Source of the DNA: Candidatus Moraniibacteriota bacterium
GTDB taxonomy: Bacteria; Patescibacteriota; Minisyncoccia; Moranbacterales; GCA-2747515
Assembly: GCA_027031945.1 (NCBI GenBank)
Contig: JALVPE010000015.1
Location: 1-19,065, forward strand
Direction of reading: 5' to 3'
Length of the DNA stretch: 19,065 bases
Shown: piece after piece, positions 12,211 to 19,065 of the stretch
Layout of the letters: every line of letters begins with the position of its first letter
Position numbering within the stretch: position 1 is the first letter of the stretch
Program-made: the position numbers and the translations under genes
The notes under the pieces: generated by a model
The model's database searches: none
Told to the model about the DNA's origin: nothing
What the model saw: only the letters and a program-made list of their open reading frames with translations

Positions 12211-14361
12211 ATGAGTAGCATATTAGAAGATTTAAACGAATCGCAAAAAAAGGCTGTAAAAGCATTCAAAGGTCCTTTTTTGGTTAGTGCGGGGGCAGGC
12301 TCTGGAAAAACTACTGCATTGACACGTCGCATAGCATACTTGATACGTAAGCGAGCTGTGTCACCACACAATATTTTAGCTGTAACATTTACAAATAAGG
12401 CAGCGGCAGAAATGCGTGTACGTGTAGATAATTTGATAGATTCTCGTTATCCTAGTCCTATCATAGGTACATTTCACAGTGTTTGTGTGCGAATTCTCAG
12501 AGAAGATATTCAGGCTCTTGGGTATGAACAAAATTTCACAATTATGGATGCACAAGATCAGCTTGTGCTTATTAAAAAAATTGCAAAAGAATTAGAATTA
12601 TCAAAACAACAATTTGCACCACGAGCAATATTAGAAAGCATTTCACGTGCAAAAAATAACTTGCTTTCGGCAGAAGATTTTTTATCACAAGTTGGTAGTT
12701 TTTATGAAGAGCAAGTTGGAAGAGTATATGATATTTATCAAAGAACACTTCGAGAGAATCATAGCCTTGACTTCGATGACCTCATCAGATTAACCATTGC
12801 ACTTTTCATAGAATACCCAGAAGTTCTCAAAAAATATCAAAATAGATTTCAATATGTACTTGTGGATGAATATCAAGATACAAATCATGCACAATATACA
12901 TTTATCAATCAGTTAGTTAATAAGCATAATAATATTTTTGTTGTAGGTGATGATTGGCAGTCAATCTATAAGTGGCGAGGAGCGGATGTTTCTAATATTT
13001 TGAATTTTGAAAAGGATTTTGCAAATGCGACTGTAATTAAATTAGAACAAAATTATCGCTCAACACAAAATATTCTTGATTGTGCATATAATGTCATAAA
13101 ACATAATCACAATCGTAGTGATAAAAAAATTTGGACCAGCGCAGGTGCTGGTGAAAAGTTGGTTTCTTTTGAGGCATGTGATGAGAGAGAGGAGGCCATG
13201 TATATTGTTGGGACAATGCAAAAAATGATAGAAAGTAATTCGTATACAGGGAAAGACTTTGTTGTGTTGTATCGTACCAATGCACAATCACGTATTGTAG
13301 AAGAATATTTTTTGAAAAATGGGATAAGTTATAGAATTGTTGGTGGTATTAAGTTTTATGAACGTAAAGAAATAAAGGATATTATGTCATATTTGAAATT
13401 AGTGGCAAATTCATCAGATATTATTGCTCTTGAGAGAGCAATAATAAGTCCACGAAGAGGGATTGGTGGTAAAACATTTATGCAATGGATTGAAGGTAGT
13501 AGAGTGACAAAATTAAATATGATAGATTTTGGTGTTAGCAATAAATTAACACAGTTTGTGACTGCCAAGAACAAACAAAAAGTAATTTATGACTTTTGTA
13601 AATTTATTACTAATAGTAGAAGTTTTTTAAGGAATCACAATCTTACAGAGTTAATTATGTATCTATATGAAAAAAGTGGATTAAAAAAATCACTACTGGA
13701 TGGTACTGCAGAGGGAGAAATTAGACATGAGAATGTACAAGAGTTATTGTCAGTTGCTACAAAATATGATGATATTGACGACTCACTTTCAAAGTTTATA
13801 GAAGAAGTAGCACTTGCAAGTGATACAGATAAAATTGATAGAAATACTGACATGGTTCATCTTATGACACTCCACAGTGCCAAAGGATTAGAATTTCCGG
13901 TAGTGTTTATAATTGGTTTGGAGGAAGGTCTGATTCCACATAATAGAGCTATGGCAGACAATGCAGAAATGGAAGAAGAACGACGATTGATTTATGTAGG
14001 TATTACACGTGCAAAAGAAAAAGTGTTTTTACTTCATGCTAGACGCAGGCTTATTTTTGGTTCATTAGAGGCGAATAGTCCATCCAGGTTTTTTGATGAT
14101 ATGCCAGACAATCTAATTGATAAACAAGAAAGCGATGAACCGCGTCCTACCATGGACCAATTTTTTGAAAGAAAACCAGAAACTGTGTTATGTGTTGATA
14201 AAAATGGAGATAATTTTGTGAGTGGCGACAAGGTTAAACACAAAAGTTTTGGTGAAGGAGTGGTTGTTGGTCAGGATGACATTGTTATTAGTGTAGTATT
14301 TAAGAATGTTGGCTTAAAAAAATTAGCAAAAAGCATTGCTCCATTGAAAAAAATATCTTAA
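12211..14361 (+). CDS. pcrA: UvrD/PcrA-type superfamily 1 DNA helicase
   Basis: The 716-residue protein has the full set of UvrD/Rep motifs in order: LNESQKKAV (Q-motif, 8-16), SAGAGSGKTT (Walker A, 26-35), AVTFTNKAAAEM (Ia), GTFHS, LVDEYQDTN (Walker B, motif II), VVGDDWQSIYKWRGAD (III), LEQNYRST (IV), MTLHSAKGLEFPVVF (V) and ERRLIYVGITRAKE (VI). The C-terminus (about 672-716) carries the GDKVKHKSFGEGVVVG element, the Tudor-like domain that binds RNA polymerase in PcrA. It unwinds DNA 3'-5' using ATP in nucleotide excision repair, plasmid replication and removal of stalled polymerase or recombination intermediates. Whether to call it uvrD or pcrA is a naming choice. Length is normal. No terminator follows. 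Confidence 0.94.
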   Translation: MSSILEDLNESQKKAVKAFKGPFLVSAGAGSGKTTALTRRIAYLIRKRAVSPHNILAVTFTNKAAAEMRVRVDNLIDSRYPSPIIGTFHSVCVRILREDIQALGYEQNFTIMDAQDQLVLIKKIAKELELSKQQFAPRAILESISRAKNNLLSAEDFLSQVGSFYEEQVGRVYDIYQRTLRENHSLDFDDLIRLTIALFIEYPEVLKKYQNRFQYVLVDEYQDTNHAQYTFINQLVNKHNNIFVVGDDWQSIYKWRGADVSNILNFEKDFANATVIKLEQNYRSTQNILDCAYNVIKHNHNRSDKKIWTSAGAGEKLVSFEACDEREEAMYIVGTMQKMIESNSYTGKDFVVLYRTNAQSRIVEEYFLKNGISYRIVGGIKFYERKEIKDIMSYLKLVANSSDIIALERAIISPRRGIGGKTFMQWIEGSRVTKLNMIDFGVSNKLTQFVTAKNKQKVIYDFCKFITNSRSFLRNHNLTELIMYLYEKSGLKKSLLDGTAEGEIRHENVQELLSVATKYDDIDDSLSKFIEEVALASDTDKIDRNTDMVHLMTLHSAKGLEFPVVFIIGLEEGLIPHNRAMADNAEMEEERRLIYVGITRAKEKVFLLHARRRLIFGSLEANSPSRFFDDMPDNLIDKQESDEPRPTMDQFFERKPETVLCVDKNGDNFVSGDKVKHKSFGEGVVVGQDDIVISVVFKNVGLKKLAKSIAPLKKIS

Positions 14362-14403
14362 GTATTTTTATTATTTTTGCAAATTAGAATTTAAACATAA
14401 TAA

Positions 14404-14433
14404 TTGACTTTTAATATATCTTGTGCTTATTAT
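14404..14433 (+). promoter_or_regulatory. Promoter of the 59-residue membrane protein gene
   Basis: TTGACT (14404-14409) and TATTAT (14428-14433) are 18 bases apart. The spacer start TTTAATA and later TTGTG match those of the pyk promoter at 15707-15734. A TATACA box slightly further on is an alternative -10. Confidence 0.55.
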
Positions 14434-14473
14434 ACATATATAAAATAACTTTTGTCCTCAAGGGGAGGTAAAA

Positions 14474-14653
14474 ATGAAAAAAAAGAATAAGCAAAAATGG
14501 ATGAGTTGCCTCACGATAGTCGTTGTTGTTACACTGTATTTATTTGGAGTAATTATAGTATCTGGATATTTTGGAATTTTAGCTGCAATAACGTTTATTG
14601 CAGTGCTTATATCCATGCTATTTTATCAGAATAAATACTGGTGTAAAAAATAA
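14474..14653 (+). CDS. Small two-helix membrane protein (59 residues)
   Basis: A strong SD (AGGGGAGG) stands seven bases before ATG 14474. The protein has a basic start (MKKKNKQKW), two hydrophobic segments (about 11-30 and 32-50) split by SGYFG, and a basic, aromatic tail ending in WCKK. It looks like an inner-membrane hairpin with both ends in the cytosol. Its own promoter lies upstream and a terminator directly downstream, so it is a single-gene unit. No family is recognised. It could be an envelope stress or toxin-like peptide, but nothing shows this. Confidence 0.7.
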   Translation: MKKKNKQKWMSCLTIVVVVTLYLFGVIIVSGYFGILAAITFIAVLISMLFYQNKYWCKK

Positions 14654-14659
14654 AATTAA

Positions 14660-14697
14660 AAAGCAGAAATGGATAATCCATCATCTGCTTTTATTTT
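14660..14697 (+). terminator. Terminator of the small membrane protein gene
   Basis: AAAGCAGA (14660-14667) pairs with TCTGCTTT (14684-14691), with ATGGAT/ATCCAT stacked inside, followed by TATTTTTT. The right arm overlaps the last codons of the convergent recombinase gene. Confidence 0.8.
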
Positions 14698-15619
14698 TTC
14701 CATGAAATTTATTATGCACATCTTTAAGTCCTTTATTTGTCACGTGTGTGTATATTTGTGTTGTTGTAATATTTGCATGACCTAGCATTGCCTGAACAGA
14801 ACGAATGTCAGCACCATTTTGTAATAAATCTGTTGCAAATGAGTGTCGGAGGGTATGTGGATGCACATCTTTTACAATTCCAGCTTTTGTAGTATATTTT
14901 TTTACGATGCGTTGTACACTTCTAGCTGTTAATCTAAGCCCGCGAGCGTCAGCTTCTTTATTTGTGCCAATGCGGTCTCGTATAAATAAAGCAGGGTCAA
15001 TATCAACTCGTTTGTTTAAATATTCTACAATTGCATCTTTGGCAGTATCAGAAATAAAGACAATACGTATTTTACCACCTTTACCTCGTACACTAAATTC
15101 TTGTCTTTCTAAATTTATATCTTCCTTATCAATTGCTACAAGTTCAGATACACGTAAACCGGTGGAAAACAACAACTCCAGTAATGCGCGGTCACGTTTT
15201 GCCGCTCTGTTTGGACCATTGGCTGCTTCCAGTAGTCGGGACACTTCATCGGGTTCAAGAAACTCTACTTGTCGTTCAGGCATTTTTCCCACCTCGATTT
15301 TTTCAGAAGCAAGTGTTGGAATATCTCTTTTTGCTAAATATTTAAGAAAATTACGTACTGCTATAATGTGATAATTTTGTGTAGAAATTTTAAAAGTATC
15401 ATCATTACTCATTTTAAATCTATTGAGATACACACGATACTTATGAATGATATCAAGTGTGATATCTCCGGGTAAGGTAATTTTGTACTTTTCGTGCAAA
15501 AAATCTGAAAATCTTTGTAAATAGTGATTGTAATTTTCAATTGTTTTTTGACTACGTCCGAGTTCAACTTCCAAATATTCTAAGTAATCTGTTATAAGTT
15601 TTTTTATAGAATGAGTCAT
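14681..15619 (-). CDS. xerD: Tyrosine recombinase, XerC/XerD type
   Basis: Starting at ATG 15619 the protein is 312 residues, near the 298-300 of XerC/XerD. Residues 1-95 are the SAM-like core-binding domain (YLEYLEVELGRSQKTIENY). The catalytic domain shows all six active residues: R156 in STGLRVSEL, K180 in VRGKGGK, H255 and R258 in HPHTLRHSFATDL, H281 in LGHANITTTQIYTHV and the nucleophile Y290. Xer proteins resolve chromosome dimers at dif; related enzymes are integrases of mobile elements. A single-Xer organism is possible. Which one this is cannot be told from the sequence, so the symbol is provisional. A 49-residue upstream extension would run over the pyk promoter and was rejected. A composition change lies just upstream. 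Confidence 0.88.
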   Translation of the reverse strand: MTHSIKKLITDYLEYLEVELGRSQKTIENYNHYLQRFSDFLHEKYKITLPGDITLDIIHKYRVYLNRFKMSNDDTFKISTQNYHIIAVRNFLKYLAKRDIPTLASEKIEVGKMPERQVEFLEPDEVSRLLEAANGPNRAAKRDRALLELLFSTGLRVSELVAIDKEDINLERQEFSVRGKGGKIRIVFISDTAKDAIVEYLNKRVDIDPALFIRDRIGTNKEADARGLRLTARSVQRIVKKYTTKAGIVKDVHPHTLRHSFATDLLQNGADIRSVQAMLGHANITTTQIYTHVTNKGLKDVHNKFHGKNKSR

Positions 15620-15706
15620 ATTTTTTGAAAAAGATATATGTACATTGATAATACTATTGTAACATGTTTTATAAATAAAATTATCAAAATATGTAGGGAC
15701 ATTTGA

Positions 15707-15734
15707 TTGACTTTTAATAGATTTTGTGTATAAT
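15707..15734 (+). promoter_or_regulatory. Promoter of the pyruvate kinase gene
   Basis: TTGACT (15707-15712) and a perfect TATAAT (15729-15734) are 16 bases apart. The leader to ATG 15794 is about 50 bases and has no SD. The box pattern matches the one at 14404-14433. Confidence 0.7.
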
Positions 15735-15793
15735 GGTAGTTTATTAAGGTTGGTAATTATCAACAAAATTTTAATTAAAATAATTTAACTTAA

Positions 15794-17215
15794 ATGAATC
15801 TTAAAAAAGCGAAGAAGACAAAAATCGTGGCTACTATTGGTCCGGCTACCGAAAGCAAGAGACAACTTTTAAAATTAATGAAAGCCGGAATGGATGTAGC
15901 CAGATTAAATTTTTCTCACGGTGATTTTGCAGAACATGGCGCCCGGGTAAAAAATATTAGAGAAATAGAAAAGGAAATCGGTTTAGGAGTGGCTATTTTA
16001 CAAGATTTGGGTGGTGTAAAAATTAGGATTGGTGATTTTGCCAATGACCAAATTATTTTAAAAAGAGGACAAGAATTTATTTTGACTACCAAAAAAATAG
16101 TTGGTGACGAAAAGAAGGTTTACATTAATTACAAAAAACTTCCTCAAGAGATTGAGGTGGGACAAAAAATTTTATTGGATGATGGAACAAAGGAATTGAA
16201 AACCATTGCAATCGAGGGAGACGAAATTATTACAAAGGTTATAAATGGTGGAATGATTCGTTCTCGGCGAGGAGTAAATATTCCCAATGCTCGTTTGAGT
16301 GTTAGTGCCCTAACTTCAAAGGATAAAAAAGATTTGGAATTTGGTTTTAAATATGATGTTGATTTTGTGGCCATTTCTTTTGTGCGACAAGCCAAAGATA
16401 TTTTGCAGTTGCGAAAGATTTTGGAGAAAAATAATTCTCGAGCGCAGATTGTGGCTAAAATTGAAACCCCGGAGGCCATTGAAAATATTGATGAAATTAT
16501 TTCCGCGACCGATGTTATTATGGTTGCCCGAGGGGATTTGGCAGTAGAAGTTCCGGCTCAAGAAGTTCCCCATCTGCAAAGAATGATAATTGAGAAGTGT
16601 CAGGTAAAAGGACGACCGGTAATAGTGGCTACCCAAATGATGGAATCAATGATTAAAAATCCGGTGCCAACCAGGGCGGAAGTTTCCGATGTGGCCAATG
16701 CTATTCTCAACGGAGCGGACGCGATTATGCTTAGTGCGGAAACAACAGTGGGGGATTTTCCGGTGGAGGCGGTAGCAATGATGACGGAAATTGCCAAGAG
16801 GACTGAGCAGGAAATTAAATACAAGCCGATTAAAGATAATGAGAAATATACCAAAGATACGGTGAATGCGGTGGCTCGCAGTGTGATCAGAACCGCTCTG
16901 GATGTGGAGGCAAAATACATTGTTGCTTTGACCGAATCCGGTTACACCGCTCGGAAGATTTCTCGTTATCGTCCGGCTCAGAAAATTATTGCTCTTACTC
17001 CTGACAGAAAAACCATCAAACAATTAAGAATTTCTTATGGATGTTATCCCGAGCATATTGGCGGATTTCATACTGTTTCCGAAACAGTGGCAGAAACCAA
17101 AAAGATTTTGACGGAAAGAAACATTGTTAAGAAGGGAGATAAAATTGTCATCGTCGCCGGCATACCTTTTGGTCAATCCGGAGCGACTAATATGATGATT
17201 GTGGAGGAGATTTAG
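15794..17215 (+). CDS. pyk: Pyruvate kinase
   Basis: The 473-residue enzyme converts phosphoenolpyruvate and ADP to pyruvate and ATP at the end of glycolysis. Motifs in order: TKIVATIGPAT (9-19), RLNFSHGDF with the substrate-binding arginine, the B-domain lid (about 70-165), IVAKIETPEAIENIDEI (the catalytic lysine and the glutamate that binds magnesium), MVARGDLAVEVP, and MMESMIKNPVPTRAEVSDVANAILNGADAIMLSAET in two adjoining motifs. The C-terminal domain (about 350-473) is full length and carries the allosteric-type fold. Length is normal. Coding sequence looks richer in G and C than the genes before 15.6 kb. The start is the first ATG after the promoter, with no SD. Confidence 0.96.
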   Translation: MNLKKAKKTKIVATIGPATESKRQLLKLMKAGMDVARLNFSHGDFAEHGARVKNIREIEKEIGLGVAILQDLGGVKIRIGDFANDQIILKRGQEFILTTKKIVGDEKKVYINYKKLPQEIEVGQKILLDDGTKELKTIAIEGDEIITKVINGGMIRSRRGVNIPNARLSVSALTSKDKKDLEFGFKYDVDFVAISFVRQAKDILQLRKILEKNNSRAQIVAKIETPEAIENIDEIISATDVIMVARGDLAVEVPAQEVPHLQRMIIEKCQVKGRPVIVATQMMESMIKNPVPTRAEVSDVANAILNGADAIMLSAETTVGDFPVEAVAMMTEIAKRTEQEIKYKPIKDNEKYTKDTVNAVARSVIRTALDVEAKYIVALTESGYTARKISRYRPAQKIIALTPDRKTIKQLRISYGCYPEHIGGFHTVSETVAETKKILTERNIVKKGDKIVIVAGIPFGQSGATNMMIVEEI

Positions 17216-17232
17216 GATGTCCCTACGAAAGT

Positions 17233-17256
17233 ATTTATCTCCCGTTTAGGGATGAC
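17233..17256 (-). repeat. Inverted repeat, left copy
   Basis: The complement reads CATCCCTAAACGGGAGATAA, matching CATCCCTAGACGGGAGTTAA at 18016-18037 in opposite orientation. The two copies bracket the membrane protein gene at 17481-17846. It may be a dispersed intergenic repeat or the ends of a small insertion. Confidence 0.5.
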
Positions 17257-17354
17257 GAATCTGCTATAAATCTACGAATGTACAAATAACCACGAACTAT
17301 GAATCGTGAACTAATAAAGACGGAAATTGAACCTCGGCAAGTGTTAGATTCTAC

Positions 17355-17386
17355 AAAAAAGACTACCATTTCAGTGGTCTTTTTTG
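17355..17386 (+). terminator. Terminator downstream of pyk
   Basis: AAAAAAGA (17355-17362) pairs with TCTTTTTT (17378-17385), with CCA/TGG stacked inside, followed by a T-rich run. The A/T base of the stem makes it partly bidirectional. It lies about 140 bases after the pyk stop. Confidence 0.75.
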
Positions 17387-17480
17387 TTTTTTGGTTGCTT
17401 TTTTGTTGTAGGTGTGTTTAAATGAGAACAAGAGGGAGTTCGTTGCTAAGTTATTAATCAGAAATGAGGAGGAGTGAGTC

Positions 17481-17846
17481 ATGAAAAATTTCTTCAAGCT
17501 CTTTGTTTTGTATTCTGTCGCATATTTTCAAGTATGGATTTGCTCTGTACTTGATAGAGGGCTGTTTGGGAATGATGTCATAGAACTTGCAATCATCAAT
17601 GTGTTGATGTTTGCAGTTGTTTTATGGAAGTTACCAGAAAAATCGTTGCTTGCCGTGTGTCTGGTGTTTTTTCTGAAAATTTGTGGCGTGGGGTTAATAA
17701 CCCAAGCAAAAATAGTAGCTGTTATTTTAGTGTTGGCTGTATCATTCTTCTTATTTTGTTTGGCTGTTATTTCCTGGGTTTATGCTAAACTCAGGGAGGA
17801 GGATGATCTATATGACGCGGGGGATCGCCCTCAGTGTTATCAGTAG
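17481..17846 (+). CDS. Small integral membrane protein, function unknown
   Basis: A strong SD (GAGGAGG) lies upstream of ATG 17481. The 121-residue protein has about four hydrophobic segments (near 8-24, 34-50, 55-72 and 77-103) and a charged, acidic C-terminal tail (KLREEDDLYDAGDRPQCYQ). I recognise no family. It is a single-gene unit: terminators stand on both sides and inverted repeats (17233-17256, 18016-18037) enclose it. Like the 59-residue protein at 14474 it is a small, SD-led membrane protein standing alone among SD-less housekeeping genes. Confidence 0.72.
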   Translation: MKNFFKLFVLYSVAYFQVWICSVLDRGLFGNDVIELAIINVLMFAVVLWKLPEKSLLAVCLVFFLKICGVGLITQAKIVAVILVLAVSFFLFCLAVISWVYAKLREEDDLYDAGDRPQCYQ

Positions 17847-17860
17847 CCAATGCTCTTTTT

Positions 17861-17902
17861 TGACGCTACCTGATTGGATATTTATTCCAACAGGTAGCGT
17901 CA
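17861..17902 (+). terminator. Strong stem-loop after the membrane protein gene
   Basis: TGACGCTACCTG (17861-17872) pairs perfectly with 17891-17902, with TTGGA/TCCAA inside. It has no T-run of its own but is directly followed by a second hairpin that has one. Confidence 0.7.
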
Positions 17903-17903
17903 T

Positions 17904-17925
17904 CATCTTTAAAAGATGCTTTTTT
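17904..17925 (+). terminator. Short terminator hairpin with T-run
   Basis: CATCTTT (17904-17910) pairs with AAAGATG (17912-17918) and is followed by CTTTTTT. Together with the preceding stem it makes a tandem stop signal. Confidence 0.65.
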
Positions 17926-18015
17926 AATTTTCAATGCTTGATGTTTAAATTTTTAATAAGTGCGTAATATCAGTTTTCAAAACAAATAATAATTAATGGT
18001 AGTTTTTAAATCATA

Positions 18016-18037
18016 CATCCCTAGACGGGAGTTAAAA
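18016..18037 (+). repeat. Inverted repeat, right copy
   Basis: CATCCCTAGACGGGAGTTAA repeats, inverted, the element at 17233-17256 with about two differences in 20 bases. Confidence 0.5.
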
Positions 18038-18077
18038 ATCTTAAATCGTAAATCTTAAATCGTAAATCATAAATCTT
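18036..18077. repeat. Tandem AAATCTT/AAATCGT repeats
   Basis: AAATCTTAAATCGT occurs twice in tandem, followed by AAATCAT and AAATCTT, a seven-base unit repeated about six times with variation. It ends just before the rnhB start. Such arrays are typical of slippage-prone spacer DNA; no function is evident. Confidence 0.6.
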
Positions 18078-18086
18078 TAATTCCAA

Positions 18087-18833
18087 ATGATTCTACCAAA
18101 TACAAAAAAAGAAAAAGAATTACAAGACAGCGGTTTTGAGATCGTTATTGGTGTTGACGAAGTGGGAAGAGGGCCATTGGCCGGACCGGTGGTGGCCGGG
18201 GCGGCTTGGGTTAACCCGGAAATATTAGAAAAAGATTTTGAAAATAGAGAATTAATTAGGGATAGCAAAAAACTTTCTGAAAAACAAAGAAATAAGATTT
18301 ATAAATTTATTCAGGAGAGTGATGATTTTGTTTTGGGGATTGGTGAAGTATCGGTGGAAATGATTGATAAAATAAATATCTTAAATGCTTCTTTGCTGGC
18401 GATGAGATTGGCAGTGGATGAAGTTGTTGAACAAATACACGAAGTTTATAAAATTGATAAAAGTGAGGGTATGGATAAAAAAAATTGTGCCGAGGTCCAA
18501 CCTCTTCATTCGTCACTATGTGACTCTGCAGAGGTTGGACCTCTGTACTCTTGTTGTGTGTTGATTGACGGCAATAGAAAAATTCAAAATCTGGAAATGG
18601 AGCAGAGGTTATTTGCCAAAGGAGATCAGCGAATATTTTCTATTGCGGTGGCTTCCATTTACGCTAAAGTATATCGAGACAAATTAATGATGAAGTATCA
18701 TCAAGAATTTCCGGAGTATGGTTTTGATAAGCACAAGGGTTACGGCACAAAATTTCATCTTGAGCAATTGAATAAAATCGGGGCTTGTGCTATTCATCGG
18801 AAGTCGTTTGCGCCGGTTAGGAAGGTTCTTTAG
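18087..18833 (+). CDS. rnhB: Ribonuclease HII with an inserted palindromic segment
   Basis: RNase HII cuts the RNA strand of RNA/DNA hybrids and removes single ribonucleotides misplaced in DNA. Motifs: VIGVDEVGRGPLAGPVV (20-36, with catalytic D24 and E25), IRDSKKLSE, VLIDGNRKIQ (the third acidic residue), FSIAVASIYAKVYRD (with the fourth) and YGFDKHKGYGTKFH. At 248 residues it is about 40 longer than usual. The extra part lies between the helix ending near 130 and VLIDG, and matches a 52-base palindrome in the DNA (18492-18543), read through in frame as about residues 136-153. All catalytic residues remain, so activity is expected. The start is the first ATG, with no SD. Confidence 0.94.
   Translation: MILPNTKKEKELQDSGFEIVIGVDEVGRGPLAGPVVAGAAWVNPEILEKDFENRELIRDSKKLSEKQRNKIYKFIQESDDFVLGIGEVSVEMIDKINILNASLLAMRLAVDEVVEQIHEVYKIDKSEGMDKKNCAEVQPLHSSLCDSAEVGPLYSCCVLIDGNRKIQNLEMEQRLFAKGDQRIFSIAVASIYAKVYRDKLMMKYHQEFPEYGFDKHKGYGTKFHLEQLNKIGACAIHRKSFAPVRKVL
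18492..18543. repeat. Palindromic element inside rnhB
   Basis: GAGGTCCAACCTCT (18492-18505) pairs perfectly with 18530-18543; inside it GTCAC-TAT-GTGAC (18512-18524) forms a second hairpin. The segment is translated in frame. Its arms share AGGTCCARCCT with the intergenic palindrome at 1401-1435. It resembles in principle the Rickettsia palindromic elements that insert in coding sequence. Confidence 0.7.
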
Positions 18834-18852
18834 AATTTTAATTTGTAATTTG

Positions 18853-18887
18853 TCAGCCCTCACTCCCCAGGCGGACAAGCAGGCTGA
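18853..18887. repeat. Weak hairpin downstream of rnhB
   Basis: TCAGCC (18853-18858) pairs with GGCTGA (18882-18887) around a 23-base loop. The inner GGCGGACAAGCAGGC resembles GGCAGACAAGCATGCC inside the palindrome at 6039-6094, so it may be a related element. There is no T-run. From here to 19065 only A/T-rich low-complexity sequence is seen. Confidence 0.35.
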
Positions 18888-19065
18888 TCAGTCTAGGACT
18901 CGATAAATTTTAATTCAAAAGTAATTGACTAAATTTTTAAATAAATAATTAGTAATTCGTGATTTGCAGTTTGGTTTAAGCATTTAAAATTAAGTATTTT
19001 AAAATTGAATTAAAATTTACAAATTACAAATTAAAATTTATCGGTGGTCTGGGTGTGTAGTAGTC

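Noticed and set aside
14805..15371. 188-residue + strand frame opposite the recombinase gene
   Set aside because: The - strand frame encodes a complete recombinase with all catalytic residues; this one is its antisense shadow.
15620..15766. Longer N-terminus for the Xer recombinase
   Set aside because: The extension would add 49 non-homologous residues and would run across the pyk promoter; the ATG at 15619 gives the family's normal length.

Overview
The window is AT-rich bacterial DNA with small, tightly packed genes, very few of them part of recognisable long operons. It carries housekeeping genes (rsmA, a UvrD/PcrA helicase, a Xer-type recombinase, pyruvate kinase, RNase HII) mixed with genes of unknown function. 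Most long genes lack a Shine-Dalgarno (SD) sequence, and the intergenic spaces are full of palindromes. This style fits the Candidate Phyla Radiation (Patescibacteria), with TAA/TGA/TAG all usable as stops. The assignment is an inference from gene style; there is no rRNA or other marker in the window to prove it. No tRNA, rRNA, CRISPR array or intact insertion sequence was seen.

Layout. 1-395: gene-free, with repeat modules. 411-1379: a membrane-anchored cell-wall protein (DUF348/G5/RlpA-like). 1464-2060 (-): a His-rich membrane protein. 2119-3730: an ArsR repressor, a CxxC thioredoxin-like protein and an ArsP-type permease, behind one promoter with a clear palindromic operator. 3849-4316: guanine deaminase. 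4391-5200 (-): an anchored FISUMP-domain protein. 5217-6190: about 970 bases without a convincing gene but dense in hairpins and repeats, the best candidate here for an undescribed structured RNA locus. 6196-7014: rsmA, convergent with a TrmB-like regulator (7020-7781, -) that has its own palindromic operator. 7977-9506: an SD-rich unit of unknown function containing a degenerate receiver-like protein whose reading frame continues, by two successive -1 shifts, to a terminator. 9604-11238 (-): an unusual fusion of an N-terminal membrane region to a UbiA prenyltransferase, divergent from 11305-12198, a SAM methyltransferase followed 12 bases later by the helicase gene (12211-14361). 14474-14653: a 59-residue membrane protein. 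14681-15619 (-): Xer recombinase. 15794-17215: pyruvate kinase. 17481-17846: a small membrane protein bracketed by inverted repeats. 18087-18833: RNase HII with a palindromic element inserted inside the coding sequence.

The genes form several small functional sets: a metal/metalloid-responsive redox-and-export operon (2178-3730); a possible prenylation-plus-methylation pair (9604-12198); and a divergently regulated unknown unit (7020-9506). Two things run through the whole window: dispersed palindromic elements, both between genes and inside rnhB, and a split between strongly SD-led small genes and long genes with no SD. From about 15.8 kb the coding sequence looks visibly more GC-rich than before, which may mark a composition boundary near the recombinase gene.
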